A stretch of DNA of 64,000 bases, taken from positions 142,278,140-142,342,139 of the forward strand of contig CM043955.1 of the NCBI GenBank assembly GCA_014529385.2, read 5' to 3'. Each line of letters starts with the position of its first letter. The stretch's first letter is position 1. The notes beneath the pieces were generated by a model. The model saw only the letters and a list, made by a program, of their open reading frames with translations, was not told the DNA's origin and did not search any database. Of the stretch, positions 22,509 to 32,259 are shown one piece after another. The translations under genes were made by a program, and so were the position numbers. The stretch comes from Adiantum capillus-veneris (Eukaryota > Streptophyta > Polypodiopsida > Polypodiales > Pteridaceae).

Positions 22509-23572
22509 GAAATGTTATATTAACCTCTTCAAAAGGCCAAAGTGACCTTGGCAATACCCTTCATATTACTTCACATAAAATGAACATAGTTGAGCAGAGA
22601 AGTGGCAATTCTGGTCCAAATCAGTACAGCATCAACTCAAATCTGAGACGATTAGCAAAGAGATTGAAAAAAGAGGCAGAATAAGCCAGACTTATTCCTC
22701 AGTGCTCACTTATCAACCAACGCATGGCCCGGAGAATGAGAGCTAAGCCTTGACAAAATCCAAAGTAGTGGTTTCCCAATGTATGAGTTACAAAGGGAAA
22801 ACGGTAATGGGCAGAATATTCTCATAAGACAATTCTAGGAGGGAAGCGCATTCTTGAGAGAGGGCTGTCTGGACAAGAATTGGAAACCAAACCTAGATAC
22901 CAGTTGAGAACCAAAACTAAGTTCGAACAGAGACCACAGGCCGTAGTTCTGGAAACTCAGAAACGAAATAAAGTTTCAAAGTTGCTGCTTCAGCTAAATT
23001 ATCCAGTACCTTCAATAACCACAGAACAATACAAATGCTAATACAAGAATGATAATCTACAATTTTAGCTTAAAGACTTTTAAATGATGTTTTGTGGAGC
23101 ATGAGCTTTGTTAATCTATATTTGTACACAGCCAATGGTCACTTATGCACTCATTCATCAACATTCTACACAGTAATTAGGCAAAAGACCGAGCACCACA
23201 CCCTTAAATGATGAACTAACGACTCCCAAGAAATGAAGTGGCCTTACATCATCAAGAGTCTTATTCCAAAATTGATGGAAAATGGACCGAGAAACAGAAA
23301 GTTTGTTAACAAGCGCCAAACCTACACAAGAAGAACAAGACCATTGATAAGAACTTTCTAACAGCTGTTTTGAGCACTCGTCATTGTGGAAAAAACAACC
23401 ATTGACAAATTCCTCTGTAGGTGCAGAAAAACACACCTGGAACTTGTAAAGAACCTTCTCATAATCCATCAAAAGGAGATATACGTTGATTAGGCCCAGC
23501 TGATATCCCAGAGTGGTAAGAAAGCATGTAGTGCCATAAGCCTTGCTCACAGGGGGTAACGATTTGTAATAG
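18433..23572 (-). CDS. DER1: Derlin-1-like ERAD membrane protein gene (exons 2-7 located)
   Basis: Derlins are inactive rhomboid-fold proteins of the ER membrane that help retrotranslocate misfolded proteins for degradation. Six minus-strand exons join in phase with GT..AG introns: 23437-23572, 23248-23321, 19164-19257, 18902-19033, 18656-18816 and 18433-18547 (stop TAA 18433-18435). They give SLPPVSKAYGTTCF, then the Derlin WR motif (VWRLLTNF), ARYGVQLE and RTADFLWMM, LVFMLLYLWSRE, FYLPW, a GxxxG helix (MGIIVGHVYYFL) and the conserved end FTGRSYRL. About 212 codons are accounted for. The first exon, which should encode only a few residues ending in TT, was not found. Intron 2 is 115 bp. Intron 3 is about 4 kb and holds an LTR element. 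No stop or frameshift was seen, so the gene looks functional. The C-terminal tail is short and Pro/Gly-poor compared with Arabidopsis DER1. Confidence 0.92.
19254..19449 (-). repeat. Tandem duplication covering the exon 4 acceptor of Derlin
   Basis: Two related copies of 80-95 bp lie at about 19254-19352 and 19367-19449. Both contain GCTCTGCAGGCA and GCAACTTTAAA and end in TTTTCCTAC. The first contains the used acceptor (CTGCAG|AGCA on the minus strand). The second carries the same acceptor 113 bp upstream, but no exon follows it. Confidence 0.65.
20464..20589. repeat. (GA)n microsatellite within the 3' LTR
   Basis: Two long GA runs are separated by GGGAGAATACGAG, a short sequence that also precedes the first run (GGGGAGAATACGAG). 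This suggests local duplication of the tract with its flank. The tract lies within the LTR and has a counterpart in the right copy (27165-27207). Confidence 0.9.
21227..21931 (-). CDS. ORF of the short LTR element, unknown protein (left copy)
   Basis: A 234-residue frame. The central part carries two imperfect repeats of the form CLARDCEAK..SSLEDKGKGKLDKDG and CLDREYEANGK..SQEDEGKGKLGRD, rich in Lys, Glu and Asp, probably hydrophilic and flexible. The right-hand element copy has the same two repeats (25998-26423). I recognise no Gag zinc knuckle or enzyme motif. Each repeat begins near a Cys, but the spacing is not that of a zinc finger. It may be a Gag-like or RNA-binding protein of the element, or a chance ORF; conservation between two copies alone does not prove coding. 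Confidence 0.4.
   Translation of the reverse strand: MVKNCISKRSMQWTVLELVFFSMPIKWLLKRCRQCFHLHFDMLREEPIYRFWTCNGILKEMEMQGRKSCKGISKGLFPRSSGINNNNDKPMAMKSGLYNTQLVAYARAKFSRKPSICLARDCEAKSKCMSSLEDKGKGKLDKDGNTSAQLAASAPTRSNNHCYESDKRLCLDREYEANGKRRNSQEDEGKGKLGRDNGDKDLTKEIGMAHVVAATVAATSFSQRGACERQRGAK
22506..22560 (-). mobile_element. LINE 3' terminal fragment abutting (GA)n
   Basis: AATGTTATATTAACCTCTTCAAAAGGCCAAAGTGACC is closely related to the LINE 3' end at 12110-12160 and to the copy at 23797-23850. On the minus strand it is followed by the (TC)n tract at 22444-22505. This same tract is the far edge of the short element's 5' LTR, so two unrelated elements meet in one microsatellite. The Derlin intron continues to the right with no further recognised element. 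Confidence 0.65.
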
Positions 23573-23779
23573 CTGTAAAACACCCAATAAATGAAAGTTT
23601 AACTACTCAGCCCATTTCACCCAAATGTGCATGTTTTTCAGTCACAAACGATAATCACATCTGCTTATTCAAAAAAAAGCATGACTCAAAAAACACAAAC
23701 ATTTATGTACGAAGTGGTTCATATACAAAAAACTACCTTTGTGCTTGATAAACCTTTGCATAAGATTGACTATGCACAT

Positions 23780-23900
23780 AGAGACAGAGAAATGAAATGG
23801 AATGAAATGTTATATTAAGCGTCTAAAAACGGCCAAAATGACCTATGAGACCAAACCGGTACAATCCTGATGAATTTGATACAATGTCAAGGTACAAATT
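23780..23900 (-). mobile_element. LINE 3' terminal fragment (severely 5'-truncated)
   Basis: The sequence GAAATGTTATATTAAGCGTC...GGCCAAAATGACCTATGAGACCAAAC, read on the plus strand, matches the end of the LINE at 12085-12180 over about 70 bp. Its (GA)-side flank (AGAGACAGAGAAATGAAATGGAATG) is a decayed GA-rich stretch. It lies upstream of Derlin exon 2, probably in intron 1. Confidence 0.6.
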
Positions 23901-24099
23901 AAAACGAACGGAAATAAGATAAAGTCTAAGAGGGACAATCAGTTTTCTCATTCCAAATCGGAGCTCTTGATTTCCTGGGTCGTTGGCTTCCTAGAAGAAT
24001 CTCATCCAATAAGGAGTACATCACAATACAACACAAATGCTCACATATGCTCACATATGCATGTTACAAGACGCAACGAACAACGCCGCTAAGCACTCC

Positions 24100-24560
24100 C
24101 ATGAGACAACGGTTTGCGGTATGAAGCTACTCAATGACTACCTCGTCACTTCCCTTGCAAATAACCTAAAAAGGTCCGGGCCATAAATTTAGAGAACTAG
24201 TACAACCAAACGCTCCCCAGATCGCAGCCTGCGTCGCTTGGAGGTTTAAGCATACAACCAAACACTCCCCATACATCCCGTCTGCGTCGTTCGGAGGTTT
24301 TCCAACATACAACGAAACGCTCCCCAAACATCCCGTCTAAGTCGTTCCGAGGTTTTCAAGCATACAACAAAATGCTCCCTAGACATCCCGTTTGCGTCGT
24401 TCCGAGGTTCAAACAATACCAAAACAACATTTCTCACTACTCCACCCGGGAGTAAATCACCAAGCATTGAAACCAGTATTTAAACCAGAGTCAAACAGTT
24501 CAAATCGGCACCAAGACAGGTTCAAAACAAATACCATCCATTTCAAACAAATTCCAAACA
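24100..24560. repeat. Short tandem repeats of about 60 bp
   Basis: Four related units contain 'AAACGCTCCCCA.ACATCCCGTCTGCGTCGTTCGGAGGTTT' with the spacer 'CAAGCATACAACC' (about 24205-24415). Units vary by a few bases. No coding role is evident. They lie between the Derlin 5' side and the Gypsy gag fragment. Confidence 0.7.
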
Positions 24561-24578
24561 GGATCACTAAATAAGTTC

Positions 24579-25133
24579 TCAAACACATTCAAACTTGAAA
24601 AGCAATCTTGACATCAGTCGAGCTTGAAAAGTCGACTGACTTTCCATCCTGAAACTTGCACCAAAAATTAGGGTTAGTTTCCTTCCATAAGGTCGTAGCC
24701 GACTGCACCATGGTCCATATGCTCTTGGACAGACAGTGTTCCTGTGGCGGTGATGGTAGTCCCAAGACATAGCAATCATATCGGACCTCCAAGGGTACCA
24801 GATCGAGAAGAGGCACCTATTGAGAGATGTCGAGAAATTGCAAGCTATAATCTGCTAGGGTTTCCATGGCAAGCATTTTAAGATACCCCACTCTGCCAGA
24901 GTTGCAATCCGAAGGAAGATTTTTGAAGGCATGTAACTTTGGGCAAATTTTTTCTTGAAAGCTTGCCAAGTCCTTGGAGTGTACGGCTTGGTAGCTATAG
25001 AGATCCACCACTGCATGGCACTACCTTTGAGAAAAACAGCGGCTTGAAAAGAATCCTTGATCCTTCTTTGCAAGTGATCTTTATGGCTTATGTCACAAAT
25101 GGGTGACGTGGCTAACCCCGGATACACACACAC
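24579..25133 (-). pseudogene. Gypsy gag fragment (Retrotrans_gag domain)
   Basis: Minus-strand frames contain AAVFLKGSAMQWW followed by TWQAFKKKFAQSYMP, the typical Retrotrans_gag core (hydrophobic segment, AxxWW, then WxxFxxxFxxxYxP). The domain is split by a frameshift near 24950, and the following part (24579-24816) is in another frame. No zinc knuckle or Pol follows. It is cut at the right by the LTR of the next element. Confidence 0.65.
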
Positions 25134-25139
25134 AACAAA

Positions 25140-27164
25140 CTCTCTCTCTCTTCAATAACAAGTCTTGAGTTCAACTCTCCTCGTCGGCTAGATCTTCAAG
25201 GTCTCTTGGGATAGTTTCCTACGATGTTAAAACTCTCTGCTTCTTCTTCTTCTTCTCTCTTCCCCCCATTGGTCACTACGCCTCCGCATCGTTGACTGAC
25301 ATGGTATTAGAGCTTAGTGCTTCGTGACCTTAGGCGAGCAAGGCGTCCCGTGAAGAGAACCCGTGGAGAATGTTCCCTTGCCGACGGCGCCTTCCCCCTC
25401 CAGTCTCTACCGTTAGCGTTTTAAAACACTACCAATTGGTGTTCCCCTCGCTACCCCTTGCGTTCTAAAACGCTTGGCATTTCTGCACCCAGTGTTGTCT
25501 TCCATCGTCCCACCCCTTGGTGCCCACTGGTTCGCGTGGTGCAGCTAGCTTGGCGTTTTGAAACGCACTCGGCATTGCTTGGCGCGATGGTGATAGTCAC
25601 CTAGCGACAGCGTTCTGGGACGTTACTTACTACTTGGGAAACCCCCCCCCCCCCCCCCTCCTTTCCTGCCAGCATTCTGAAACGCACCCGCCTACGCCCT
25701 CTACTCTCCCTTGACAGTGCCCTCCCCCCCCCCCCCCCCCCCCCCCCTCCCGGTGCTGTGTTTTACAACGTCCTAACTAGCTATGCTTTGGGTGTTGATA
25801 GCCCAAGCTAAGGGCATTGGAGAAGGTACTCTTGGCTTTGGGAGGAGTGTACGAGGTTTGTGAAGGGCATTGGAGGAGTTTGGAGAAGTGAAAGCAGCTC
25901 GCGAGGTGAACTTTTTCGGGACCTCCCTTGGGAAGACAACTTGCAAGAGTCTTGACGGTGTTTAGGAGCAGCATGGAAGGAGAGGAGTGAAAGAAAAGTG
26001 GATCAGCTTAGGGCGAAGCGGCTTGGGGATTGTGCGGCCACCCTTTGGAGTGCGAGAAGGACTTGCAAATTCCAGATCTTGCAACTTCAATATAGTCCCC
26101 CCCTTTGCTCGAGTGCAAGCAACATCAACCAAAACCAACTATCTGCTATGGAAAGCAGATCAACCATCCAGTTAGTAGTCTATACTAAACCACAGTTCTC
26201 AAGGAACCTGGAAAATTGTTTGGCTCGAGATTGTGAAGCCAAAAGCAAATGGGCGAGTTCGCTAGAGGACCGAGGCAAAGGCAAGCTTGACAAGGATGGT
26301 AGTACCAGTACTCAATTAGCTGCCGCGGTATCCACGAGGTTTGACCACAATTGTTATAAATGTGACACGACACTTTGTTTGGCTCGGGAGTTTGAAGCCA
26401 AATACAAAAGCAGGCGCTCATAGGAAGACAAAGACAAAGGCAAGCTGGACAAAGATTACGGTAATAAAGACTTGACCGAGGAGATCGGCATGGCACATGT
26501 GGTGGTGACCACAATGGCCATGACACCAGATTTCTAATCAGAGGGCAGATGTTGCCACTAGCTTCAGCCAGAGAGAGGCTTGTGAGTGGCAAAGAGTGCT
26601 CTGTATGGACCCTTTTGTTGGAGTTCAAGTTACCGGTGTTTGAACTCGTGGGTCGGAGTTCAAGGCACATGCATGTTAAAACACTCTCGATGATTGCACC
26701 AATCCATTGTTGTTGGTCGGATTATGGACAGTTCATTATCTGGAAAGTGATGTGTTCACAATTCACAAATGAGGATTCTTGGACGTAGTGTGGTCTACAA
26801 TTTAATTTTCTATAAGGCAACCGATGCTCAAGATGGAATTCTTCTACGGTACAAAGTTGAGGATTAGCAAATCCGAGGTGTATCCAGTAGTCTACAGCTG
26901 CTAGGGTGTCCATGGTAGCTTCTTCATCGATTTGGTCTCACTATTTATATCCACTATGAGCTGCAGAGAGGGTGTTAGAGAGTTTTGGCATCTCAAGAGA
27001 GCTGCCCAATGTGATCCAATTATTTAGTTTGGCTCTTAGGTAATTATCTTACTTATTTGTCAAAGTTTGGATAGGGCAATTTACTGAGGTTGCTATAATA
27101 AGCAAAGCCTGAGCCACGATTGTATTATATCAATTCTTCATTGCCAAGGTTCATTGGTTTAGGA

Positions 27165-27210
<46 letters not shown>

Positions 27211-27252
27211 CTCTCCCCTTGGTCTCTACACTTCTGCATCGTTGACTTTGAA
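25140..27252 (+). mobile_element. Short LTR retroelement (right copy of the inverted pair)
   Basis: The 5' LTR ends GCATCGTTGACTGACA at 25301, directly followed by the primer-binding site TGGTATTAGAGC (25302-25313). The 3' LTR begins at 26973 (TGTTAGAG) after a purine tract (GCAGAGAGGG) and ends near 27252 at CATCGTTGACTTTGA. It includes (CT)n at 27165-27207. The internal region of about 1.65 kb lacks Pol domains. The region 26540-27130 is clearly similar, inverted, to 20600-21250. The start of the 5' LTR is not defined. Three pyrimidine homopolymers interrupt it (poly-C at 25642-25658, 25724-25747 and just past the end at 27253). Confidence 0.72.
25998..26423 (+). CDS. ORF of the short LTR element, unknown protein (right copy)
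   Basis: A 141-residue frame whose C-terminal 80 residues match the left copy's ORF: CLARDCEAKSK, SSLEDRGKGKLDKDG, then QLAA and CLAREFEAK. The frame stops (TAG) within the second repeat, shortly after SRRS, while the left copy continues. Function unknown; see the left copy for its likely nature. Confidence 0.35.
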   Translation: MDQLRAKRLGDCAATLWSARRTCKFQILQLQYSPPLCSSASNINQNQLSAMESRSTIQLVVYTKPQFSRNLENCLARDCEAKSKWASSLEDRGKGKLDKDGSTSTQLAAAVSTRFDHNCYKCDTTLCLAREFEAKYKSRRS

Positions 27253-27269
27253 CCCCCCCCCCCCCCCCT

Positions 27270-28790
27270 CTTCGCTGTGCCTGCCCTCCATTTTGCCTCT
27301 CGGACCTCCTTCAGAGGGAGTTCTCACAACAACAAAAAGGCCGTGTCGACACTTCGCCCCCCCTCAGCAGTAGCAAACATAGATGGACGCTCCTACTCCG
27401 CCTCAGAGAGACTTTGACGAAGCCCCCTCGCTTGATCTTGCAGAGCCGACTATCCGACTTGCTCTTTCGTCGATAGAGTAAGCGAGCCTTGCAACAGATG
27501 TGGAGTGCCTTTAGGCCACCTCCGTCATCTACATGATTACAGGCACTAAACCGAGTAGAGGAGAGTTGTGCGTATAACCGGCCTGTACAACGTAGAGGGC
27601 GGTACTATTTCAATTACCTGTTAACTTTACACAGAGCACTGAGAAGGGAAGAGAACACAGTTGCGTCCAGCGACTAGAATGTCACTGCGCACACGAGACC
27701 GACACCCTGTAGGCCCCAAAGACTGGCGCCCCCTTCAGTATTTCTTTATTCAAAATGAAGGTAGACGATCCGACCACTTAGCACAAGCTTTCACAAAGCT
27801 GTCCAAACATGGTGAGGGCTAAAAACGCAGGTTTTCGACCTGATTTTGGCAACATAACGGCGCAAAAACCCCTGTAGGTCAAAAGCACCTGTCTAGGACG
27901 GATTCCCTCGCTATCTCGAAGCTTTCTGGTGGGGGATTAGCAATTAGCTAATCCGGTTCCTGTTCAGAAGGCTCTTGCCTTGGCAAACGCGCATAACCCC
28001 CAGAACTGTACATGTTCATCTGAATAGCCAAACTAGTGGGGCATTACCATATGTGCCAAAGGGGAGAGAGAGATGCACGAGAGCAAATCATCGCGCTACA
28101 TGAGACAGAGGAGAAGACAAGCTTTCCATTAAAGCTGTAGACCTGCACCCACTACTCACACACACACTGTAGGTCACTTATTGAGCAAAAAACAACCCCC
28201 AGCCTCAAATGGGTGCCTCCTCTTATTGAGGTGTCCTGCAGGCTGCTCTCCTCCTGCCAAGTGTCCAGTTTGCCCCTTAGTTAATTCCCTAGTTCCCACT
28301 GACTTATAAAGTTGTAAGTGACTTTCCGAGTGGCCCAGACTTCATTTGGCACACAATACTCATTAGAATTCAGTGCTAATTGGCTCGACCAGTCCCAGAC
28401 TGACCGACTCAGACTCCAGATGTGAGAAACCTATTCGGCCAGAGCCGTTTCATACTGGCCATGCAATGTCCACTTGCACCTTTTCAAGGGTTCCAGGGAA
28501 AACAAGTAGAAATAAAAATAAATAAAAATATATAGTACTTATTTACGAAAGGCAATAGGAAAAATACACCTCCTGGTGACAGCACGACTAGCTCCTCGGG
28601 TGTGACTACTATTAGATCGAGTTTGAGACTCCCGGGATGGCTTCCAAGGTCATTTCGATGAGCCCGTTGGCCATTACTGCAATCAAGATTCATTTTAACA
28701 GCGACGCCATGGTTTCAACCCAGCTACTGATATTCTTGTCGAGGAAGTAGACTTGCCCATTTTGGTTTGCTTCCTTGGCTTGAGGATAGT
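27270..28790. other. No supported gene
   Basis: Frames are short on both strands and match nothing I know. GC content is higher than in the AT-rich left part of the window. It may include the outer part of the Gypsy LTR, whose left boundary I could not place. Confidence 0.4.
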
Positions 28791-29809
28791 GTACCTGTCA
28801 CGTGCATATCTGACCCTATGTGCATGTGGACAAGCTATCTCACGTCTAGGGTTCAGGTCAGCCTCAAAAGTGTTTTGGCACCTTTGTGAGCCCGTGAGCG
28901 GGCCGTGCATGTCCAAGCAGTTAGATTAGTTGCATATCCTCTGATTGCACACCCAATACCACCCAACATATGAATTATCCAAACAGAAGGACCAAATCGC
29001 GACCAGTTTTGGGACATAACATTTTACAAAGAATTGGGCATTTTATTATTTTATTTTATAAATTTTCAGGTCGTGGGCTGTAGGAGTAACTGCTCGACCC
29101 AGCTTTCGGCAGCTATATAAGAAGACAAGGGGGACACCCATTTCTAGCAGAAGAAGCAATAGAAGAAGCTCAGGGACTTGCAGTATGACTTCTCAGCAAG
29201 ACTGGCAAAAGACTCTCCTCCGTTTTCAGCCAACAGAAGCAGCCAGCCTTTTTGATTCCATTCATCACCGTTTTCTGTAGCAGAACCTCCCTAGCGTTTT
29301 CTCCAGCAGCAGATTAGCCTAGCAGCAGATTAGCCTGGCGTTTTCAGTTATAAATCACGCCTGGTATTTTTCAGATTCCTGACGCCAGATCAGCCAAGAC
29401 CATTAGCGTTTTCAGTTTTCAGCACTAAGCCTCTGCAGATCCAGCCCCTAGCCTCGCAGATCCCACCTACCTGCAACAGATCCTCGCCGTAACGTCGAGT
29501 CAGCCAGCGTTTACAGTTTCAGCCCGCTGTTTTCAGCTTTCAGCATCTGCGTTTTCAACGCATCGTCGTCGAATCGTCATCATTGCCATCCTTGCCAACA
29601 CAGTGTCAGTATTCAGCAGAAAGTCAACGTCTTCCAAATTTCAACATTTCAGCCCTAGCCTTTTTAGTTTTCAGTTTTTAGCCGTCCTCGTTGGCAAGTC
29701 CATTGCATTTGGACCATTGTACCAGATTTGTGCAATCTATAGCATAGACCTCTCTCGCCATAGAGAGGGGGGCTTTTGGAGGAGGGTTTGAGAACCGTCT
29801 GGTGTCGTA

Positions 29810-29853
<44 letters not shown>

Positions 29854-30021
29854 AGTCTCAACACCTTCATTCACAGTAGCATTCACTTTGTTTGTGATCA
29901 TTGCATTCTCTCTCTATAAGGAACGGCAGGCTCTCCCTCGCATAAGAAAAAGGAACCCTTGAGCATAGCTCGGAGCACTCATCTTGAGCAATATCAACAT
30001 TCACTTCCGCTGCACCTTACA
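28790..30021 (+). mobile_element. 5' LTR of the Gypsy element (left edge approximate)
   Basis: The right edge (TTACA at 30021) is set by the primer-binding site TGGTATCAGAGC at 30023-30034. A TATA box (TATATAA, 29114-29120) implies transcription from about 29145. The region between TATA and primer site contains at least eight copies of a GCGTTTTCAG-like motif (29221-29560) and (CT)n at 29812-29846. The segment 28790-28930 matches, inverted, 45150-45260, which shows that the LTR extends at least this far left. A defined TG start was not found. Confidence 0.65.
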
Positions 30022-30464
30022 TTGGTATCAGAGCTTTTGGCAGTGTTCTATATCACTCAAGGAAAGAACCACAATAAATTTTTTGCTTGTTGCAATCGCA
30101 TGTAACCCAAGTCCACTTGGGCGTGTCGATTCCTAATCGTGTTTTTGAAAAGTGACAGGTAACCCAAGAAAGAAGGACTTGTCCAGCCTCCTCTTGTTCC
30201 TCTTTTCACTCATTGAGAGCGGACCGGGCACTTAGCGGCCGGCCAATCGACGTGAGGTGGGAAAAAGCAACTTTGGTGTGAGCGCAAGGCCGCCAAGGGG
30301 TACGCCTGCAGGGAAGAGTCGAGCTCGGGTAAGAGAAAAGCCTTCTCAAACACCGATTGCAAGCTAAAGATCTCGGGAACCTCAAGAACTCAAGAACCTC
30401 AAGAACCCAAGAACCTCAAGAACCTCAAGAACCCAAGTTCCTCGATAACTTAAGATCTCAGTGT

Positions 30465-31690
30465 ATGGTCATCACCCAAAGCGGAATGAATACTTTGCGT
30501 GAAGGTGATGAGAGTGGAGTTGAAGACAAAGAAGTTTCCCCACCAAGAGGATTTTTTCCCAATCCTCCCCCATTCCCATCTATGCCACGGGTTGCACCAA
30601 AACCTATGGAGGCTTTGGTCAAGTCGATGATGGACATGATGCTACAACAAGAGGCGCAACGCATAGCGGCCGATGAAAGGCGAGCGGCTATGGAGTTAGA
30701 TCATGAGACGTAGAGAGACCAACGCATGCAAGAGTTGGTCCTACAAGTACTCAACTCGAGGTCCGAGCCAGTCAAGGATGTGGACAGCTCATTAGATAGC
30801 ACAAGTAGAGATGCGGACTCCAACAATCCAGTCACCGAGAAGTTGATGTCAGTAAGTATGACAGGAAGATGGATGCTAATGTTATTCATTCTTAGTTGCA
30901 TCAATTTAATGCTTACTTTGCGACAACTAAGAAAACAAGGAATAGCAAGGTTTTGACGGCAACCAAGTATCTTGCCGGTGATGCCAATAATTGGTATCAA
31001 GCGTGGCAAGAGGCACAGTTGACCGCGCACCTGAGGAAGCCGAAGAAGACGCACCCCTTTCCTTCAATTGGACTGACTTCCAAGACAAGCTCAAGGCGCG
31101 GTTTATGCCACCTCAGTACCTAACGCGGTTGAAAGACGATTGGTGCAGTCTCAAGCAAAATGGTATGCCAGTTATGTCTTTCTCTAACCGTGTTTTGCAG
31201 CTCGGCACCCAATTACGCAAATCGGATGATGAGAGCAAAGAGGCATTCCTTTTCGGGCTGGACGAGTATATCAAGTTTGATGTCGAAGTACTCGACCCCG
31301 TGGATCTCAACACGGCGGTAGAGATTGCTCTCGCACAGGAGATGAAGCACAACAAAGGAAAGCCTAAGGAGAACAAGTCTTCTCACAGTACCTCTCAGTC
31401 TCCTCAGAACCCACAGAATGGTAAGAATGGTAACTCTTCTAGCCCATCTTCCTCTAATCCTTTGGAAAAGAACTCTCAAAATGAATCTACGGGTAAAGCT
31501 AAAACACCTGCTAAACCTAAGCTAACCCCAAATGAAAAAGCTGCACAAGGAATTATAGGAGGATACATAACGCCAGAAGAACAAGTCATTTATGCTAAGG
31601 AAGGTCAATGTTATCAATGTGATGTCAAGGGTCATATAAAGTAGGCTTGTCCTAAGACACCACCACCTAAAGAACCCAAAGCAATGATCG
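30465..31690 (+). pseudogene. Gypsy gag with zinc knuckle
   Basis: From a Met at 30465 the frame runs through a Pro-rich N-terminus and a Met-rich helix (MEALVKSMMDMM), then is broken by TAG near 30712 and by a frameshift near 30930. Retrotrans_gag follows at 31060-31330 (RFMPPQYLTRLKDDW, MSFSNRVLQLGTQL). The linker rich in Ser, Asn and Lys ends in a CCHC knuckle (CYQCDVKGHIK then TAG then ACP, 31606-31653), so an in-frame stop at 31642-31644 cuts the knuckle. The leader just before the Met is a minisatellite of AAGAACCTC units (30375-30445). Confidence 0.75.
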
Positions 31691-32250
31691 CTATCACAAG
31701 CACTTTAGTGAACCAATATGACTCTCCACATGTTTCTGACACATACATTGATGAGTCTCTCTTTAAATGTTATGGTCATGTGAAGGGTCAGCGTTCTGTC
31801 ATATTGTTTGATTCAGGTAGCATGCATGATGTGATTGGTGACTCTCTTGTAGAGAGAGCCCGCCTGGAGGTTAGCAAGACAACTCCTCTCGAGGTGTCGA
31901 GCTTCGCTCCCGGTATCGACTCTCTCATTACGCAAGAGTGCCTTGATGTGTTATTCACTATTCCGCAAGCTTCCGTTCGGTAAAAAATTATCGTGTCTCC
32001 TCTCTCAGGATGTGATACAATTTTGGGCATTAGATGGTTTCGTGAGCATAACCCTCTCATTGATTGGGCAGACAATAAGTTCACTCTAAATGCAAAAAGT
32101 GACTCTCCCATTATCATTCGTCGTGAGGAGGGTCTACATTCTTTACCTCTCATTTCTCATGTGTAGGCGAAGCGTGAATTACGAAGAGGAGCACAAGCGG
32201 CATTCATCTATGCCTCTCCAGTTACCCAGAGCATTAAGGCTCCATACAGG
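31684..32250 (+). pseudogene. Gypsy aspartic protease region
   Basis: The catalytic motif LFDSGSMHDVI is at about 31804-31836, and the downstream ILGIRWFREH with DWADNKFTL at 32011-32090 matches the C-terminal part of retropepsins. The frame is the same as gag, interrupted by TAA at 31981 and TAG at 32164. The LFDSG form (Ser after Asp) is common in plant Gypsy elements. Confidence 0.75.
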
Positions 32251-32259
32251 TATTCAACT

